From Anaerolineae bacterium (lineage in GTDB: Bacteria; Chloroflexota; Anaerolineae; Anaerolineales; Villigracilaceae), in assembly GCA_003141915.1 (NCBI GenBank), contig PLNY01000214.1:1-7129 (forward strand): a stretch of 7,129 bases of DNA. Reading direction: 5' to 3'. Below, piece after piece: positions 1 to 6,906 of the stretch. The notes under the pieces were generated by a model. The model did not search any database. It had not been told where the DNA came from and worked only from the letters and a program-made list of their open reading frames with translations. Each line of letters starts with the position of its first letter. Position 1 is the first letter of the stretch. The position numbers and the translations under genes were made by a program.

Positions 1-1
1 A

Positions 2-2281
2 GAAAAATATCAAGTGATTGGTCAGTCAGTAATACGTCCCGACGCGGAAGATAAGGTCACAGGCAAAGCAAAGTTCTCTGACGATCTCAAATTCGATGGA
101 ATGCTATATGCGGCAGTAAAACGCGCTGGAATACCACATGGCTTCTTGCGAAGATTGGATATCAGCAAAGCGAAAGCATTGCCCGGCGTTGAAGCAGTTT
201 TGACAGCCGAAGATATTCCCGGCGAACATAATCATGGATTGGTCATCTATGATTGGCCCGCGATGGTCGGCATCAATGAACGCGTGCGTTATGTCGGCGA
301 TTCGGTTGCCATCGTCGCCGCGCAAACTCAAGAGATTGCTGAACACGCTGTCAGTTTGATCGAAGCGGAATATGATGAACAGCCAGTTATCACCAACGCT
401 GTCCAAGCGCGTCAAGCCGATGTTCCCAATCTGCATCAATCCGGCAACTTGCTCAAACACATCAAAGTCCGCAAAGGAAATATGGAACAAGGCTTTGCGG
501 ATGCCAATGTCATCATGGAGCATACATTCCATACCGCCATTACTGACCACGCATTTTTGGAACCGGAATGCAGTATTGCCGTGCCGCTGAAAAATGGCCG
601 CATGGAAATTTATGTTGGCTCGCAAATTCCTTATCAAGACCGCGAACAAGTTGCACGCATTCTCAGCTGGAAAGAAGACCGCGTGCGCGTCGTTGGGCAA
701 TTGATGGGCGGTGGATTCGGCGGCAAGGAAGATATCGCCGGTCAAGTTCACGCCGCGTTGTTGGCGAACGTCACGCACCGTCCTGTGAAGTTGCTCTTTG
801 ATCGCCATGAAAGTTTATTGGTTCATCCAAAGCGACACGCCACACAGATTCGCGTCAAGATCGGTGCGAAGAAAGATGGTCATCTCACTGCGGTTAAAAC
901 CGAACTCTATGGAGACACCGGCGCGTACGCGTCGCTCGGCGAAAAAGTGATGACGCGCGCCACCACGCATTCTGCCGGACCTTATGAAGTGCCGCACGTG
1001 CGCGCCGATTGTTATGCCATGTATACCAACAATCCGCCTGCCGGCGCGTTCCGCGGCTTCGGCGTGACGCAATCCGCATTCGCGGTCGAAAGCATGATGG
1101 ACATGCTCGCGGAAAAACTCAACATGGATCGCGTCGAACTGCGCCGCATGAATGCGTTGCATGTTGGAAGTATTACCAACACCGGACAAGTTTTGCGCGA
1201 CAGCGTTGGCTTGACTGAGTGCATCAATAAAGTCCAAGCCGAGATGATTCGTTTATCGGGAACGAATGAACCGTTCAAGCCTCGACCCGTAGCGGACGCG
1301 CTTCATTTGATTCGTTCCTGGGGTTTCGCGGTTGCCTATAAAAACACCGGTCTCGGCGGAGGCTCGCCCGATAAATCAGGTGTGGAAGTTGAATTGTACA
1401 AAGACGGTTGCGTCGAAGTCCGTACGTCCGCCGCAGAACTCGGACAAGGATTGGTCACCGTGCTTCACATGATCGTCGCTGAAGAATTATCCATGCAACC
1501 GGAGAAAGTTCGCGTCCTGGTCATGGACACCGATCTGACTCCCGATGGCGGACCGACGACCGCCTCGCGTCAAACGTATGTTACGGGCAACGCCGCGCGC
1601 ATGGCGGCGAAAACCTTACGCGCCGCGCTGACTTCGGTATTGGCAGAAAAATATGATCAGCCGCCGGAACGAATCCATTACATCGAAGGCTTGGCGCAAG
1701 TGGATGGACATTCTATTCCGTTGAGCGATGTTTACGTTGAAATGAAATCCAATGGACAGGAACCGCGCGCGCTTTATGAATATTGGGCGCCGGAAACCAA
1801 GCCGCTCGGCGAAGGCGGAGATATGCATGTGGCTTTCTCATTTGCCGCGCAAGCCGCGGAGGTGGAAGTCAATACCAATACCGGCGAAGTGCGCGTGCTG
1901 AATGTGATTGCCGCCAACGATGTCGGACGAATCATCAACCCGCTTGGGCTGGAGGGACAAGTGGAAGGCGGCGTGGTGATGGGACTCGGCAATGCGCTGA
2001 CTGAACACTTCATCGTCGAAGAAGGACGCGTGGTGACGGATCGCCTAGCGCGTTATCGAATTCCAGGAATCGCCATCACGCCGAACATCATTCCGATCAT
2101 GGTCGAACATCCCACCAACGATGGACCTTACGGCGCGAAAGGTGTGGGCGAAATCGTCAGCATCCCGACTACGCCCGCCATCACGAATGCCATCTATAAC
2201 GCGGTCGGTGTGCGCGTGGACAGCTTGCCCGTAGATCAGGAACAAATTTTGTGGGGACTGCAACAAACAAGCAAAAGGTAA
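2..2281 (+). CDS. Xanthine dehydrogenase-family molybdopterin-binding (large) subunit, 5' end at or beyond window edge
   Basis: This is the catalytic molybdenum-cofactor subunit of a xanthine oxidase-family hydroxylase, which uses water to hydroxylate a purine, aldehyde or similar carbon centre and passes electrons to 2Fe-2S and FAD partners that are usually encoded next door. Numbering from the GTG at 14 gives 755 residues. The N-terminal a/b-hammerhead domain spans about 1-130 and opens with the family-typical IGQSV...DKVTGKAKF. The Mo-binding domains follow, with GGGFGGKED (232-240), PPAGAFRGFG (341-350), ELGQG (475-479), EGQVEGG (647-653) and GAKGVGE (707-713), where E713 is the expected catalytic base. 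The frame is open to the edge (codons 2-13 read EKYQ), and YQVIGQSV matches the normal family opening, so the true start probably lies upstream and GTG 14 is doubtful. The CoxL active-site signature of CO dehydrogenase (AYRCSFR type) is absent, so CO oxidation is unlikely. The substrate is unknown; selenium-dependent xanthine dehydrogenase-like relatives are possible. Confidence 0.93.
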   Translation, partial: EKYQVIGQSVIRPDAEDKVTGKAKFSDDLKFDGMLYAAVKRAGIPHGFLRRLDISKAKALPGVEAVLTAEDIPGEHNHGLVIYDWPAMVGINERVRYVGDSVAIVAAQTQEIAEHAVSLIEAEYDEQPVITNAVQARQADVPNLHQSGNLLKHIKVRKGNMEQGFADANVIMEHTFHTAITDHAFLEPECSIAVPLKNGRMEIYVGSQIPYQDREQVARILSWKEDRVRVVGQLMGGGFGGKEDIAGQVHAALLANVTHRPVKLLFDRHESLLVHPKRHATQIRVKIGAKKDGHLTAVKTELYGDTGAYASLGEKVMTRATTHSAGPYEVPHVRADCYAMYTNNPPAGAFRGFGVTQSAFAVESMMDMLAEKLNMDRVELRRMNALHVGSITNTGQVLRDSVGLTECINKVQAEMIRLSGTNEPFKPRPVADALHLIRSWGFAVAYKNTGLGGGSPDKSGVEVELYKDGCVEVRTSAAELGQGLVTVLHMIVAEELSMQPEKVRVLVMDTDLTPDGGPTTASRQTYVTGNAARMAAKTLRAALTSVLAEKYDQPPERIHYIEGLAQVDGHSIPLSDVYVEMKSNGQEPRALYEYWAPETKPLGEGGDMHVAFSFAAQAAEVEVNTNTGEVRVLNVIAANDVGRIINPLGLEGQVEGGVVMGLGNALTEHFIVEEGRVVTDRLARYRIPGIAITPNIIPIMVEHPTNDGPYGAKGVGEIVSIPTTPAITNAIYNAVGVRVDSLPVDQEQILWGLQQTSKR

Positions 2282-2315
2282 TGAGCTTAAAGCAGAAAAT
2301 CAATAAGACCATCTG

Positions 2316-2345
2316 AATCTCCGATGTCTGTGGACATCGGAGATT
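2316..2345 (+). terminator. 13-bp perfect hairpin after the dehydrogenase gene, probable terminator
   Basis: The arms 2316-2328 (AATCTCCGATGTC) and 2333-2345 are exact reverse complements around a TGTG loop, 34 bp after the stop codon. The tail (GTTATCC) is only weakly T-rich, so this is an imperfect intrinsic terminator. Its position between two + strand genes and just before a likely promoter supports the role. It could also act mainly as an mRNA 3'-end stabiliser. Confidence 0.65.
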
Positions 2346-2366
2346 GTTATCCATCAATACTGATTC

Positions 2367-2375
2367 TGCTATGAT
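2367..2375 (+). promoter_or_regulatory. Extended -10 promoter candidate for the 311-residue gene
   Basis: TGCTATGAT is an extended -10 element (TGn followed by TATGAT, 5 of 6 to TATAAT), about 30 bp upstream of the start codon at 2405. An overlapping alternative, TACAAT, lies at 2375-2380. No good -35 box is visible at the expected distance (TTATCC at 2347-2352 is poor), which is tolerable for an extended -10 promoter. Confidence 0.4.
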
Positions 2376-2404
2376 ACAATTACTCTCCGCAAACAGGAGT
2401 ACCG

Positions 2405-3340
2405 ATGCTAAACAGGCTGCAAAATAGCATACAGCTCACTTGGGATCAAATTTATGATGTATTTGTACCCAAGAGACCGAAGCTGGACGCCGCCCAACAG
2501 ACCAGATTATCCTGGGCCAATCGGGTTGAATCCTACGCCGATGTCCCTGAGGTTTTCAAAGATTTCTTCGAACCCTTCCAAGAGGCTGACCTCGATTTTC
2601 CGTACACGGTTCGCACGCCTTCTTTCGAAGGATTCCTACATCCCACAACCGAGAAGCTCATTTGTGATTTGGTGCATAGCATCTATGTCCTGGAAAGAAA
2701 AGGCGGCGGCTATGATGTGCAGCGCTATCCCTTGGAGAAAATCAGCTACGTCCGATTTCGAGCTGTCTTACTGGACGCTGATTTCAAAATCTGTGGAATG
2801 ACGACAGATGGGAAGCCCGGATCTTCGACCTTAAGATTCAATGCAGTCACTGATTATCTCTTTGAGCCTCTACTGGCTAGGATGCGGCAGGCTGGAGGAG
2901 AGAGTCTGGATGCGTCAAGTTCGGAACTGGAGAAGTTCGACAATTGGTCCCAGTTGAACTACAAGTTTATGATGTTAGCGAGGCACAGCTTGCTGGGAGG
3001 CGAAACGGTCCTTCAAGCCTTTCTTCAGCCAGGAATTCGTCTGCCTGTATTTACACTGCTGGGCATTACGTTCTACCGAACAGCATCCTTAACCCATGCG
3101 GGCATTCTGACCGACCGGGAGATCATTATGATCCGGGAAGATTATTGGTACGGCGGCATCCAAGAATACCTCCCGTTGCGCAATGTTGTTGCTTTATCAC
3201 TCAGCGAGAGGGAGAATGGCTTGCTGTCATTATGTATCCAACTGTCTGGCGATATTCAACTTGAGTATTTACTTGAATCCACTGCGAAGCAGGAAATCCA
3301 TAAATTTCTGGAGTTGTCTCGGGGATTGACCGCCGAATAA
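2405..3340 (+). CDS. Hypothetical protein with two PH-like units (311 residues)
   Basis: I do not recognise a named family. The ATG at 2405 is well supported by AGGAG at 2395-2399, five bases upstream. The protein is soluble, with no signal peptide or membrane segment. After an acidic and aromatic N-terminal region (about 1-68), two segments follow the same plan. Segment one is about 70-162 and segment two about 195-306. Each has a short strand where the protein is 'read' (IYVLERKGGG at 93-102; EIIMIREDYWYGG at 239-251), then a PLEKISYV / PLRNVVAL motif (109-116; 257-264), then hydrophobic strands, and a closing amphipathic helix (LFEPLLARMR 152-161; EIHKFLELSR 297-306). This strand-rich layout with a C-terminal helix resembles bacterial PH/GRAM-like domains. 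That assignment is inferred from the pattern only and no activity can be stated. The gene has its own likely promoter, so it is probably not in an operon with the dehydrogenase. Confidence 0.8.
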   Translation: MLNRLQNSIQLTWDQIYDVFVPKRPKLDAAQQTRLSWANRVESYADVPEVFKDFFEPFQEADLDFPYTVRTPSFEGFLHPTTEKLICDLVHSIYVLERKGGGYDVQRYPLEKISYVRFRAVLLDADFKICGMTTDGKPGSSTLRFNAVTDYLFEPLLARMRQAGGESLDASSSELEKFDNWSQLNYKFMMLARHSLLGGETVLQAFLQPGIRLPVFTLLGITFYRTASLTHAGILTDREIIMIREDYWYGGIQEYLPLRNVVALSLSERENGLLSLCIQLSGDIQLEYLLESTAKQEIHKFLELSRGLTAE

Positions 3341-3351
3341 GTTATAGACGA

Positions 3352-3370
3352 CTCTGAATCGAATTCAGAG
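3352..3370 (+). terminator. Small hairpin after the 311-residue gene, possible terminator
   Basis: CTCTGAAT (3352-3359) and ATTCAGAG (3363-3370) are perfect 8-bp complements around a CGA loop, starting 11 bases after the stop codon. The stem is AT-rich and no T tract follows, so intrinsic termination would be weak. It may instead be a processing or stability element. Confidence 0.35.
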
Positions 3371-3477
3371 ACATTGTCAGAGTGTGCACCCTGCAATGGC
3401 AATAACCAATCCACCTTCCCCGGCAACGCCGAGCGTGATAATCTCAACCAAGTAAACAACAGAAAGATAAGGTAGTC

Positions 3478-3897
3478 ATGGTAAAACTCACTGAAGAACT
3501 GCTGGCGTTGCTGCGCCAGCCAAGCACCTGCTATATCGCCACTTTGATGAAGGACGGTTCGCCCCAAGTTACGCAGACTTGGGTGGACACCGACGGCGAG
3601 CACGTCATCATCAACAGCGTGCAGGGCTACGTGAAGCTCAAGAATATCGAGCGCGACCCGCGCGTGGCGGTGGTCATCTCCGCGCCGGATAATCCCACGC
3701 GCTACTTCCAGATACGCGGACGAGTCATCAAGATGACCACGGAAGGCGGGGCTGAGCACATCGAGAAGATTTCCCAGAAATACACCGGCAAGCCGTATTC
3801 GTGGTACGGAGGGCGCGAGCAAGTGCGCGTGATCATCACCATCGAGCCGGAGAAGATCACCAGCATGGGCGGCGGTTGGGGACGAAGACCAGCATGA
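3478..3897 (+). CDS. PPOX-class (F420/FMN split-barrel) oxidoreductase
   Basis: This is a small cytoplasmic split-barrel flavoprotein of the pyridoxamine 5'-phosphate oxidase-like superfamily, closest in feel to the PPOX-class F420-dependent group, which moves hydride between a deazaflavin or flavin and an unknown substrate. At 139 residues it has the usual length. It shows the typical order: an N-terminal helix (LTEELLALLRQP), CYIATLMKDGSPQVTQTWVDTDGE (18-41, in pieces typical of the fold), a VKLKNIERDPRVAV cofactor-side segment (52-65), RYFQIRGRV (75-83), a helix AEHIEKISQKY (92-102), and a closing RVIITIEPEKI strand (117-127). AAGG at 3469-3472 supports the ATG. Codons look richer in G/C at third positions than in the two genes to the left, so the gene may have a different origin. 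The TGA ends one base before the terminal repeat of the IS701-type element. The length suggests the protein is complete, but the last few residues (GGGWGRRPA) may have been altered by the rearrangement. Substrate and exact cofactor are unknown. Confidence 0.88.
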   Translation: MVKLTEELLALLRQPSTCYIATLMKDGSPQVTQTWVDTDGEHVIINSVQGYVKLKNIERDPRVAVVISAPDNPTRYFQIRGRVIKMTTEGGAEHIEKISQKYTGKPYSWYGGREQVRVIITIEPEKITSMGGGWGRRPA

Positions 3898-3898
3898 C

Positions 3899-3925
3899 CA
3901 TCTTAGCTGGACTTTATCCATTTGA
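3899..3925 (+). repeat. Left terminal inverted repeat of the IS701-type element
   Basis: These 27 bases are an exact reverse complement of 5152-5178. The repeat contains the transposase stop codon (TAA on the - strand, 3914-3916). It starts two bases after the PPOX stop codon. Confidence 0.92.
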
Positions 3926-5097
3926 TATTTGGAAAAAGGCACGAGTAGAGCGAGAATAGCGGTAAGTCGAGTGGATCGGCGGTGGTTTTCGAACTTCACG
4001 ACGAACAGGTGATGTTTGAAAATAGAGATAGGAGTAAAGGTTTTGCTTCACAGTGCTTAAGGCATCTGAAAAGGTCGGCAACTTCTTGACATACCAAGCA
4101 GTTTGTTGGATGGGCAACTGATCTTTGCGGGCATGGACATTGGCCAGCAGGGGGACGATCGAAAACAAACTCAGCAAGGCTGGAGTAATCCGCAGGATGG
4201 ACAAGTCCGCCCATTATCGTTGGGTTTCGACACCGAGGTGAGTTCGGACTTCATGAAACTTGACTTCCACCTGCCAGCGCCTTGGAAACCATTGAGCGAT
4301 TTGCTCAGCGGAAAGGTTGAGATCAGTACAGAGCAATGCTTGTGTTTTGAAGATGTGTTTGGGATCGCGTACGATGACCCAGCGAATGGGTACGGTGGGC
4401 TTCCCACTGTGAGACCAGACGGCCGTTCCAGAAGTGATTTCAATTTTGCGTTTCTTCTCGCCATACCACTCTTGTACGGTCAAACGCTTCCAACGGGTGC
4501 GTTTGTCTTCGGCAACCTTTTCCAGAGTCGGCAAGCGTTGGCCCTTCTTGCGCGGGCGGCCCTTTTGACCGGATGTATTTTTAGCGGGCTCGTACAGGGC
4601 GGCATCCATCCGGAAACGAACTATCATCGCCACTGGGTTTTTGAGTTGACACAGCTGAAAAAGGAGCTCAATGACAGCAAAACCGCTATCCGCCACCACG
4701 ACCAACTGCCGCTTAGGCAGCCAACGACGAACTTGCAAGACCAGTTGATAGGCCCACTCGGTGAGTTTCTTATGGTTTCGCTGCTTCCCTTGGTAATATC
4801 TTTCCGAAGGCGCCAGTACAGTGAGAAAGGGCAGAGCCCAGATACGACCCGCCCACGGAATAGGTGCCAACAACATCAAGCTCAGCCAACGCAGTCCGCT
4901 AGCAGAACCCGATCGTAGTTTTCAAAATGCTTCTCCAAACTCAGTCCCGTTACACACAAGGCCGCGGTCACGGTTCGTTCGGCAGGAGAAAGAATTGCCC
5001 CGATCAACAGGATCTTCGCATGCTTCCAAATTCGCTGAGAGAAGAGCCTCTCAAAGGTTCCCAAGATCGTGATATATTCCGTTCGCAGGGTAGGCAT
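3914..5097 (-). pseudogene. IS701-type DDE transposase, broken by an internal deletion and a nonsense codon
   Basis: The start is ATG at 5097-5095, preceded by GAGG (5107-5104) six bases away; a TTG at 5103 is too close to that site. Codons 5097-4908 give the family N-terminus (FSQRIWKHAKILLIGAILSP, then HFENYDRVL). At about 4900-4908 this meets SGLRWLSLMLLAPIPWAG in another frame. In relatives these blocks are separated by several dozen residues carrying the first catalytic Asp (a DDT-type motif), so that part is deleted. The middle (4879-4217) keeps the second Asp (VVADSGFAVIELL, D at about 4690-4688) and the IS4-like third motif RWQVEVKFHEVR with Glu. GVETQR is followed by an in-frame TAA (4216-4214), where relatives have Gln. 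The same frame then continues (WADLSILRITPALLSLFS, then TAWYVKKLPTFSDAL) to a stop in the left repeat. The product would be inactive; the terminal repeats might still be moved by a related transposase. Confidence 0.9.
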
Positions 5098-5151
5098 AAG
5101 CAACCTCGTGCCAGAGTTTTTGCTTTAGCTTATCCTGCTTTTTGTATTTGT

Positions 5152-5178
5152 TCAAATGGATAAAGTCCAGCTAAGATG
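5152..5178 (-). repeat. Right terminal inverted repeat of the IS701-type element
   Basis: This is a perfect 27-bp match, in inverse orientation, to 3899-3925. The adjoining base outside each repeat differs, which fixes the element boundary. The codons directly after it belong to the truncated IS630-type transposase. Confidence 0.92.
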
Positions 5179-5762
5179 AAGCGCAGGCGGGGAAGAGGGT
5201 GGTTCTTTTCAGGGATGCGGCCCATTTCGCATTATCTGCTTTTCTTGGCTGTCTGTGGTCCGTGACTCGTATTTTTATTCCAGCGCCTTCGGGTCGGCAA
5301 CGCTTCAACGTCTTGGGTGCGCTCAATGCCGTGACGCATGAAATGCTTACCGTCACGAATGACACCTACATTACGGCGCAGAGCGTGTGTGTGCTACTGG
5401 AGAGGATCGCAGCTTTTTACATCGGCAGCCCGATTACCATCTTCTTGGATAATGCTCGCTATCAAAGATGTGCTCTCGTCATGGAAAAAGCCAAAAGCCT
5501 GAACATCGAATTGTGCTTCCTGCCCTCCTATTCGCCCAACCTCAACTTGATTGAGCGCGTCTGGAAGTTTGTGAAGAAGAAATGCCTCTATGCCCACTAC
5601 TACGAAAAATTCCCAGCCTTCAAAGCTGCTATTTCAAAATGCTTGGACGAAAATATGACAACTCACAAATCCGATCTTGATTCTTTGCTAACCTTGCGCT
5701 TTCGACTGAAAGTCGCAGTCACTTCGCAGCTCTTTGAAAAAACGCAATTTGTGACCGTATGA
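5179..5762 (+). pseudogene. IS630-family transposase, N-terminally truncated (DDE domain only)
   Basis: This is the C-terminal half of an IS630/Tc1-mariner-type transposase. Reading from the IS boundary, the frame gives AQAGKR then VVLFRDAAHF, which is the typical run-in to the first catalytic Asp. Counting from the GTG at 5199 (187 residues), D6 is the first Asp. FLDNARYQ gives D84, and YSPNLNLIERVWKFVKKK gives E119, a D-34-E spacing as expected for the family. The C-terminus (LLTLRFRLK, ending FVTV) looks natural. The N-terminal helix-turn-helix half is absent. It is not on the other side of the IS701 element, where the PPOX gene lies, and the frame closes at a TAA inside the IS701 repeat (5172-5174). 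The GTG at 5199 has no clear ribosome site and is probably not a real start. The element's right end must lie shortly after the stop, before the second IS630. Confidence 0.88.
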
Positions 5763-5768
5763 AGTATA

Positions 5769-5796
5769 GTACCTTGACATGATGTATATGATTGAT
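5769..5796 (+). repeat. Left terminal inverted repeat of the second IS630 element
   Basis: GTACCTTGA followed by a partly matching stretch pairs with 6879-6906 at 21 of 28 positions, nine of them uninterrupted at the tip. It is directly preceded by TA. Confidence 0.82.
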
Positions 5797-5810
5797 GGTA
5801 TGCTGGGTAA

Positions 5811-6275
5811 ATGAAAAAGCAGACAATCAAACTGAATGAGGAAGAAATTGAACGTTTGAAAGCGATCGTTCGGAAAGGCCAAAACCAAGCACGAGTGATG
5901 ACCCGAGCGCGGATTTTGCTGCTGTGCCATCAAGAAAAGGCGGATCAGGAAATCGCAGATACATTGAGCGTGGGCAGAGCGACTGTGGAACGGATCCGCC
6001 GACGGTGTGCCAGAGGAGGATTGGAGAGTGCTCTGAAAGAGAAGCCACGGCCGGGTCAAAAGAGAATCCTGAGTGGCAGGCAAGAGGCGCAGATCATTGC
6101 GCTAGCCACGAGCGCGCCGCCGCCTGGACATACGCGCTGGTCCATTCGTCTGTTACTGGTAGCGGCAGTCGAGCACGGCATAACGAAACGGATCAACTTT
6201 GAGACCGTGCGGTTACTGCTGAAAAAAACGAACTCAAACCTTGGCGCATCAAGGAATGGTGCATCCCCAAAGTGA
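5811..6275 (+). CDS. IS630-family transposase, first frame (DNA-binding part)
   Basis: This is the N-terminal part of a transposase of the IS630 group. It recognises the element ends through tandem helix-turn-helix units. The first is about 44-66 (ADQEIADTLSVGRATVERIRRR), after an N-terminal helix rich in E and K, and a second winged-helix-like region lies at about 85-135 (TRWSIRLLL, then INFETVRLLLKK). The ATG at 5811 has only a weak GGGT upstream. After K138-K139 (codons AAA AAA, 6222-6227) the frame drifts into unrelated residues and stops at 6275. The conserved continuation NELKPWRIKEWCIPKV is found in the -1 frame. The full protein is therefore made by joining to the next ORF at the A7 run, giving about 361 residues, a normal family length. 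The junction is either programmed frameshifting or slippage, or a one-base decay mutation. Confidence 0.85.
   Translation: MKKQTIKLNEEEIERLKAIVRKGQNQARVMTRARILLLCHQEKADQEIADTLSVGRATVERIRRRCARGGLESALKEKPRPGQKRILSGRQEAQIIALATSAPPPGHTRWSIRLLLVAAVEHGITKRINFETVRLLLKKTNSNLGASRNGASPK
6222..6254 (+). promoter_or_regulatory. Possible -1 frameshift or slippage site (A7 run plus small hairpin)
   Basis: Seven A's (6222-6228) occur exactly where homology passes from the first frame to the -1 frame. Re-reading one A turns AAA AAA ACG into AAA AAA AAC GAA, restoring the conserved KKNELKPW. Ten bases further on, CCTTG (6239-6243) and CAAGG (6250-6254) can pair around a 6-base loop, which is a weak candidate stimulator. 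The first-frame G AAA AAA is not the best ribosomal heptamer, so RNA-polymerase slippage on the A run is an alternative. A lost A in an old run of eight would look the same. Confidence 0.5.
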
Positions 6276-6895
6276 CCGATCAGTTTCTAGCCTGCATGTT
6301 TGAGGTTCTCGATCTGTACGAAAAGCCTTATGATCCTCGACATCCGAAGGTTTGTTTTGATGAAAAGAGTAAAGAATTGCACGCACACAAGCGTGCCCCT
6401 GTTCCCACGGCACCCGGCAGAATAGCCCGCCAGGACTACGAATATAAACGCTGTGGAACACGCAACCTGTTTGTTTTTTTAGAACCTCAAGCGGGTAGGC
6501 GACACGTTTTGGTCACCCGCCGCCGTACCAAGCTCGACTTTGCCTATGCCATGCGTTATTTAGTGGACCGCCTGTATCCGGAGACCGAATACATCGAGGT
6601 CGTCTTGGACAATTTGAACACGCATACGGCTGAGACGCTGATTGAAATCTTTGGCAATGCAGAAGCCAATCGCATTCTCAGCCACCTGCGGTTTCATTAC
6701 ACGCCTACCCATGCCTCGTGGTTGAATATGGCTGAAATTGAAATCGGTGTCCTGGGTGGGCAGTGTCTCAATCGCCGGATTGCTTCTGAATTCGACCTGT
6801 ATCGAGAAGTCATCGAACAGAAGGCAAAAATTGTATGGTCCTTTACTCGCGAAAAGGCTCAAGAAAAGTTCGTCAAAAATAAATCAAAACAATGA
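6224..6895 (+). CDS. IS630-family transposase, second frame (DDE catalytic part)
   Basis: This is the catalytic RNase H-like domain of the same transposase. From the shift site the frame reads NELKPWRIKEWCIPKV and runs on through the GTG at 6272, which is only a convenient internal codon and is unlikely to be a true start. Counting from that GTG (207 residues), the motifs are KVCFDEKSK (D30), VVLDNLNTHT (D113) and THASWLNMAEIEIGVLGGQC (E155 as third acidic residue), followed by LNRRI. All three acidic positions are present, so the domain looks intact. Its C-terminus is rich in Lys and ends at 6895, inside the right terminal repeat. Without the first frame it would lack the DNA-binding part. 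It is less related to the neighbouring truncated IS630 gene, which has the YSPNLNLIER-type third motif, so the two elements are different subfamilies and not duplicates. Confidence 0.86.
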   Translation, partial: KNELKPWRIKEWCIPKVTDQFLACMFEVLDLYEKPYDPRHPKVCFDEKSKELHAHKRAPVPTAPGRIARQDYEYKRCGTRNLFVFLEPQAGRRHVLVTRRRTKLDFAYAMRYLVDRLYPETEYIEVVLDNLNTHTAETLIEIFGNAEANRILSHLRFHYTPTHASWLNMAEIEIGVLGGQCLNRRIASEFDLYREVIEQKAKIVWSFTREKAQEKFVKNKSKQ

Positions 6896-6906
6896 TATCA
6901 AGGTAC
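6879..6906 (-). repeat. Right terminal inverted repeat of the second IS630 element
   Basis: Read on the - strand from 6906 it begins GTACCTTGA and matches the left end at 21 of 28 positions. TA follows directly at 6907-6908. It overlaps the stop codon and last codons of the transposase. Confidence 0.82.

Larger units (their letters stand above)
3899..5178 (-). mobile_element. IS701-type insertion sequence, degenerate copy
   Basis: The element is 1280 bp and bounded by 27-bp perfect inverted repeats at 3899-3925 and 5152-5178. The left end reads CATCTTAGCTGGACTTTATC and onward, and the right end is its exact complement. A single - strand transposase fills the interior, and its stop codon lies inside the left repeat. 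No 4-bp target duplication is seen: the left flank is TGAC and the right flank AAGC. The two sides belong to unrelated genes, a complete PPOX gene and half of an IS630 transposase, so this copy is not a simple insertion and recombination or deletion has affected at least one end. The element is shorter than an intact relative should be because of an internal deletion in the transposase. Confidence 0.9.

Noticed and set aside
104..808. Long - strand open frame (234 codons) inside the dehydrogenase gene
   Set aside because: It lies wholly antisense to a clearly conserved gene and shows no recognisable motifs; it is a shadow of the real frame.
3374..3410. TTGTCA as a -35 box for the PPOX gene
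   Set aside because: No acceptable -10 box occurs at 16-18 bases, so the promoter could not be supported.
3256..3999. - strand open frame (247 codons) across the PPOX gene
   Set aside because: It is antisense to the PPOX gene and crosses an IS boundary, so it cannot be an ancestral gene.
4103..4918. + strand open frame (271 codons) inside the IS701 element
   Set aside because: It is antisense to the transposase, whose - strand translation carries the conserved motifs.
3898..5182. Target duplication of the IS701 element, including TTAG/CTAA near the tips
   Set aside because: TTAG (left) and CTAA (right) are complements within the inverted repeats and not direct repeats; the bases outside (TGAC and AAGC) differ.
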